DNA of 17,682 nt from JBFKMV01 sp041629655 (GTDB lineage Bacteria; Acidobacteriota; Polarisedimenticolia; Polarisedimenticolales; Polarisedimenticolaceae). Below are positions 14,106-17,682 of the stretch, one piece after another (position 1 is the stretch's first letter; every line of letters begins with the position of its first letter). Below the pieces are notes generated by a model. The model had not been told where the DNA came from. It did not search any database and saw only the letters and a list, made by a program, of their open reading frames with translations. The DNA is taken from the NCBI GenBank assembly GCA_041629655.1, contig JBFKMV010000107.1, positions 1 through 17,682 on the forward strand, in the 5' to 3' direction. Both the position numbers and the translations under genes were made by a program.

Positions 14106-14689
14106 CGAAAGCGGCTCCCCGCTGGCCCAGCCGGCGCTCGTCGAGCCGACCTACCGGCGCTACTGCATCCGGGGCAGCGCGGACGCCAACGAAGGCCTCC
14201 AGTGGGACTGGAGGGTGGAGCGGGAAGGCGAGGCCACCGACCAGGGTAGGGTCACCGCGGCCGATGAGGACCCGGCGATCGTGCTGGCGACGTTGTTCGC
14301 GGAGCGTCAACACCCAACCGCCGGCCGGCCGGGTGCGCGCCGACGTGCTGGGCGACGACCCCGACCTGGTCGAGAGCATCTGCGGCCCCGACGGCTGGGA
14401 AGCCGTGTTCCAGATCGAGAATGTCCTCAACACCGAGGGATTCCTGCTCAGGATCATCCCGGTCGCGGATGCCCCCGCGGAATGCCGGGTCGACTTCCTC
14501 GGTGGGATCGCGACCGGAGGCCTCGAATTCGAGGGCGGTACGCACTGCAACTTCAACCCGACCATCTCCGTCGGCCAGGGCGTGCCGGTCCCGGGGCTCG
14601 AGCGCCGGGGAATGGTGACGCTGGTGTTGCTGGTCCTGGCCGCGGCGTCCGCGCTGATCCTCGGTCGCCGGTTTCCTCCTGGCGCCTGA
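14101..14689 (+). pseudogene. Remnant of an IPTL-CTERM-like surface protein gene: no start codon, frameshifted
   Basis: The coding signal is split over two frames. From about 14101 to 14305 one frame reads sensibly (EPTYRRYCIRGSADANEG, then DEDPAIVLATLFAER). From about 14306 to 14689 the next frame continues (RVRADVLGDDPDLVESICG, GWEAVFQIENVLNTEGF, RVDFLGG, GGTHCNFNP). The tail from 14582 reads VPVPGLERRGMVTLVLLVL and then a hydrophobic run ending in GRR. That is a proline-rich motif, a membrane helix and a basic end, as in IPTL-CTERM sorting signals; that class is paired with exosortase XrtH in the published models. The first frame has no ATG or TTG after the upstream stop, and its first GTG is internal (14215). 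No signal peptide is present. It is therefore truncated at the repeat edge and frameshifted near 14305, unless the frameshift is a sequence error. Confidence 0.65.
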
Positions 14690-14694
14690 CGCGT

Positions 14695-16746
14695 CTACCG
14701 CTCGCCGTACTCGGTCTTCCGGTCGAACTTGCGGAACCACCCCACGATGTTGTCGGTCTTGGCGATCAGGTTGCTGGGGCGCGCGGCGATGGAATGGGAC
14801 GAGCCCGGCACGCGCACCAGCGCGGTGGGGACCTTGCGCAGCTTGAGCGCGCCGTAGAGCTGTTCGGCCTCCCAGGTCGGCGTGCGCCAGTCCTGCTCCC
14901 CGACCATCACCAGCGTCGGGGTCTTCACGTTGCCGACCAGCGAGATCGGGGAGAGCCGCCAGTAGAGCTCGGGGTCCTCCCACGGAGCGGCACGCAGCCA
15001 GTTGCGCACGACGAAGGCGCCGATGTCCCCGGCCGTGGCCATGGTGGTCCAGTTGACCGCCGGCTTGACGCTGGCCGCGGCGGCGAAGCGGTCGGTCTTG
15101 CCGACGATCCAGGCGGTCAGCACTCCCCCGCCCGAGCCGCCGGTGACGAACAGCCGCTCCGGGTCGGCGTACTTCCGCTCGACCAGCCAATCCACCACGC
15201 TGATCAGGTCGTCGTAGTCGTGGCCCGGATAGGCCAGGTCGATCTGCTGGGCGAAGTCGTCGCCGTAGCCGGTCGAGCCGCGCGGGTTGGCGTACACGGT
15301 CACGTAGCCCTCGGCGGCGTAGCGCTGGATCTCGGCGGCGAAGCTGGGGCCGTACATCGCGAACGGCCCGCCGTGGATCTCGAGGATCAGCGGGTAGCTG
15401 CCGTCGGGCTTGAAGCCGGGCGGTCTGGCGACCCAGGCCTCGATGGTGCGGCCGTCGTGGCGCGAGGCCACCTGGATCTCCTCCAGCGGAGCCAGGTCGA
15501 TGTGCCCCAGCGCGTCGGCGTTGAGATCGGTCAGCCGCACGGGCTTGTCCGCTCCCCGGATCAGCGCGACGTCGGCGGGCCGGTCCGGCCGTTGCTGCGT
15601 GTAGGCGATGACTCCCGGTTTCGCGCGCGCCGGGCTGAAGGCGCCCGACGCGTAGGGCCGGCCCAGGCTGGTCCCGCCGACGTCGTCGGCCAGACGCTTG
15701 ACCTTACCGTCCAGACCGATCTCGACCAGCACGGTGTGGCCCTCGATCTGCGCCGTCGCGTACACCGCGCGGCCGTCCGCCGCGAATTGCGGGTTGGCGA
15801 TCGGGTGGTCGAAGCCGTCGGTGAGGCTGCGGTGCCCGGTTCCGTCGGCGCTCATCACGTGGAGCCGGCTCTGCTGGTAGGCGCGCAGCTTGTCGTCGTA
15901 CCCCGTGTAGGCGATCCGCTTGCCGTCGGGCGAGACGGTCGGCTCGCCGTCGGGCCCGTCCCGCGTGGTCAGCGCGCGGCGCTCGCCGCTGGCCAGCTCG
16001 ATGGCGTAGATCTCGCTTTCGATCGGATCCAGCTCCGCGTCGGGGGCATCGTTGCCGACGGCCAGCAGCGTGTCGTGGTCGAGCCAGGTCGGACTCCCGA
16101 AGTCGTGCTCGCCCCGGGTCAGCTGTCGCGGCTCGCCGCCCAGCGCCGAGACCACGAAGACGTGGGTCGCGCCCTTGCGCAGCCAACCCCGCCCGTCGAA
16201 CCGGAATACCAGGTCGTCGAACACCCGCACGGGCTCGGCCCAGTCCGCACCCGCGGGAGCGGCGGGCGGCGTCGCGAACGACGGCGCCTCGCCGGGCACG
16301 AACATCGAAAACGCCAGATGCCGCCCGTCCGGCGACCAGGCGAGCTCCCCGGGCGACTCCGGGAACTGGGCCACCGCGAAGTCCGATCCGTCGTCGAGAT
16401 AGCGGATCCGCAGCACGGCGCCGTCGGTCTCGCCGGCGCGGTAGGCGATCCGGTCGCCGGTCGGCGACCAGCGCGGTGCCGAAACGTGGCCCGCGGCGAT
16501 CAGCGGGCGATGGTCGCCGTTGCGCGTGTCCAGCATCCACAGCGCGCCCCGCGCCCGGTCCCGCCGCCGGTCGTAGGCGCTGCGCACGTAGACGATGCGC
16601 TCGCCGCCCGGCGAGACCTGCGGATCGGCGGCCCACTCGAGAGCGAAGACATCCTGTGCCTCGAACTTCCGGTAGTCCCCGGCGTCCGCGGCGGAGACGA
16701 CGCCCAACGTGATCGCTGCCGCGACGGCCCATAGCGCCTGCTTCAT
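14695..16746 (-). CDS. S9 family peptidase (dipeptidyl aminopeptidase/acylaminoacyl-peptidase type)
   Basis: This 683-residue protein has a Sec-type signal (1-22). It has an N-terminal beta-propeller with TolB/WD40-like blades (WSPTGDRIAYRAG, WSPDGRHLAFSM, VSPDGKRIAYTG), followed by an alpha/beta-hydrolase domain from about 430. The expected triad is present: S538 in GGSGGG, D619 in GEQDWRTP and H651 in GSSHS. The oxyanion region contains HGGP and NPRGSTGYG. Such enzymes trim short or blocked peptides, here probably in the periplasm. The nucleophile elbow reads GGSGGG rather than the more usual GxSYGG. The ATG at 16746 follows a purine-rich AGGGGGGAAG; upstream in-frame codons look noncoding. 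Its 3' end carries the right copy of the 39-bp repeat (codons for IAARPSNLIAKTD). Confidence 0.94.
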   Translation of the reverse strand: MKQALWAVAAAITLGVVSAADAGDYRKFEAQDVFALEWAADPQVSPGGERIVYVRSAYDRRRDRARGALWMLDTRNGDHRPLIAAGHVSAPRWSPTGDRIAYRAGETDGAVLRIRYLDDGSDFAVAQFPESPGELAWSPDGRHLAFSMFVPGEAPSFATPPAAPAGADWAEPVRVFDDLVFRFDGRGWLRKGATHVFVVSALGGEPRQLTRGEHDFGSPTWLDHDTLLAVGNDAPDAELDPIESEIYAIELASGERRALTTRDGPDGEPTVSPDGKRIAYTGYDDKLRAYQQSRLHVMSADGTGHRSLTDGFDHPIANPQFAADGRAVYATAQIEGHTVLVEIGLDGKVKRLADDVGGTSLGRPYASGAFSPARAKPGVIAYTQQRPDRPADVALIRGADKPVRLTDLNADALGHIDLAPLEEIQVASRHDGRTIEAWVARPPGFKPDGSYPLILEIHGGPFAMYGPSFAAEIQRYAAEGYVTVYANPRGSTGYGDDFAQQIDLAYPGHDYDDLISVVDWLVERKYADPERLFVTGGSGGGVLTAWIVGKTDRFAAAASVKPAVNWTTMATAGDIGAFVVRNWLRAAPWEDPELYWRLSPISLVGNVKTPTLVMVGEQDWRTPTWEAEQLYGALKLRKVPTALVRVPGSSHSIAARPSNLIAKTDNIVGWFRKFDRKTEYGER
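14751..14789. repeat. 39-bp direct repeat, right copy (inside S9 peptidase gene)
   Basis: This partner of 14067-14105 is 37/39 identical and in the same orientation, 684 bases away start to start. It encodes residues just after the catalytic histidine of the S9 peptidase, so this copy is presumably the original and the left copy the derived one. Confidence 0.9.
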
Positions 16747-16770
16747 CGGTTCGGCTTCCCCCCTGGGATT

Positions 16771-16801
16771 GGCCACCGCGCCGTTACACCCGGCGATGGC
16801 C
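16771..16801 (-). terminator. Hairpin between thiC and the S9 peptidase gene
   Basis: GGCCA (16771-16775) pairs with TGGCC (16797-16801), and CGCCG (16779-16783) with CGGCG (16791-16795). This gives ten base pairs with a small asymmetric internal loop and a seven-base loop. It lies 17 bases beyond the thiC stop and 24 bases before the S9 start, both on the minus strand. No T-run follows. It could end thiC transcription or be a leader structure of the peptidase mRNA. Confidence 0.4.
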
Positions 16802-16818
16802 GGCAAGATGGCATCGAC

Positions 16819-17682
<864 letters not shown>

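Noticed and set aside
13153..14565. 470-codon minus-strand open frame opposite the kinase-fold gene
   Set aside because: The only meaningful stretch is VAARPGNLIVKTD, which comes from the 39-bp repeat. The remainder has no S9 peptidase similarity and mirrors the plus-strand gene.
14067..14789. Direct repeats as a target-site duplication or transposon ends
   Set aside because: The repeats are too long and imperfect for a target-site duplication, there is no transposase or terminal inverted repeat between them, and one copy is ordinary peptidase coding sequence.
14215..16734. Very long plus-strand open frame (839 codons) opposite the S9 peptidase
   Set aside because: Its first about 30 codons belong to the IPTL-CTERM remnant. 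The rest is antisense to the peptidase and rich in R, G, H, V and D with no domain, as expected of a mirror frame in GC-rich DNA.
16747..16818. Thiamine (TPP) riboswitch near thiC
   Set aside because: This gap lies downstream of thiC, whose 5' end is outside the window; the hairpin here lacks the TPP-riboswitch core.

Overview
This is a very GC-rich bacterial window in which tightly packed genes mostly share a stop/start base overlap (ATGA or GTGA). The gene set suggests an Acidobacteriota-like organism, perhaps of the Thermoanaerobaculia type. The clues are a VWFA-related secreted protein of the acidobacterial kind, a secreted PI3K/Fam20-like kinase-fold protein, a PQQ-type outer beta-propeller beginning with a WPQWRG motif, and a large secreted S9 peptidase. 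The lineage is an inference from gene content; no rRNA, tRNA, CRISPR array or transposase was seen.

Left part, minus strand (positions 1-4222, read right to left). Four genes overlap by 4 bases at every junction: a short FtsX-type permease with a signal peptide, a full FtsX/MacB-type permease, a LolD/MacB-type ATPase, and an AttH/CrtC-like lipocalin-fold protein with an N-terminal membrane anchor. Together they look like an AttEFGH-type exporter or lipid/metabolite-extracting ABC system. The first codons of a DUF72 gene follow at the window edge.

Positions 4280-7029, plus strand. A four-gene phospholipid operon: a YnbA-like CDP-alcohol phosphatidyltransferase, a CdsA/YnbB-like CTP:phosphatidate cytidylyltransferase, a PlsC-type acyltransferase, and a DedA/YqaA-like membrane protein. 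These could make phosphatidic acid, activate it to CDP-diacylglycerol, and transfer it to an unknown alcohol. A convergent MATE efflux pump (7005-8402, minus) overlaps its 3' end.

Positions 8418-11659, plus strand. A promoter with a perfect TATAAT box precedes a small lipoprotein, which is coupled to a VWFA-related secreted protein. A HemN/HemW-like radical SAM enzyme follows.

Positions 11686-14700. A secreted PQQ-like beta-propeller (minus) diverges from a secreted kinase-fold protein (plus) across a 240-base promoter region that contains a palindrome. Next comes the remnant of an IPTL-CTERM-like surface protein, frameshifted and with no start codon. It lies between two near-identical 39-bp direct repeats, one of which is the C-terminal coding sequence of the neighbouring S9 peptidase. 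By eye this block is less GC-rich and may be foreign.

Positions 14695-17682, minus strand. An S9 peptidase and the C-terminal part of ThiC, separated by a hairpin. No stretch over 300 bases lacks a gene; the longest gap is 12949-13188.
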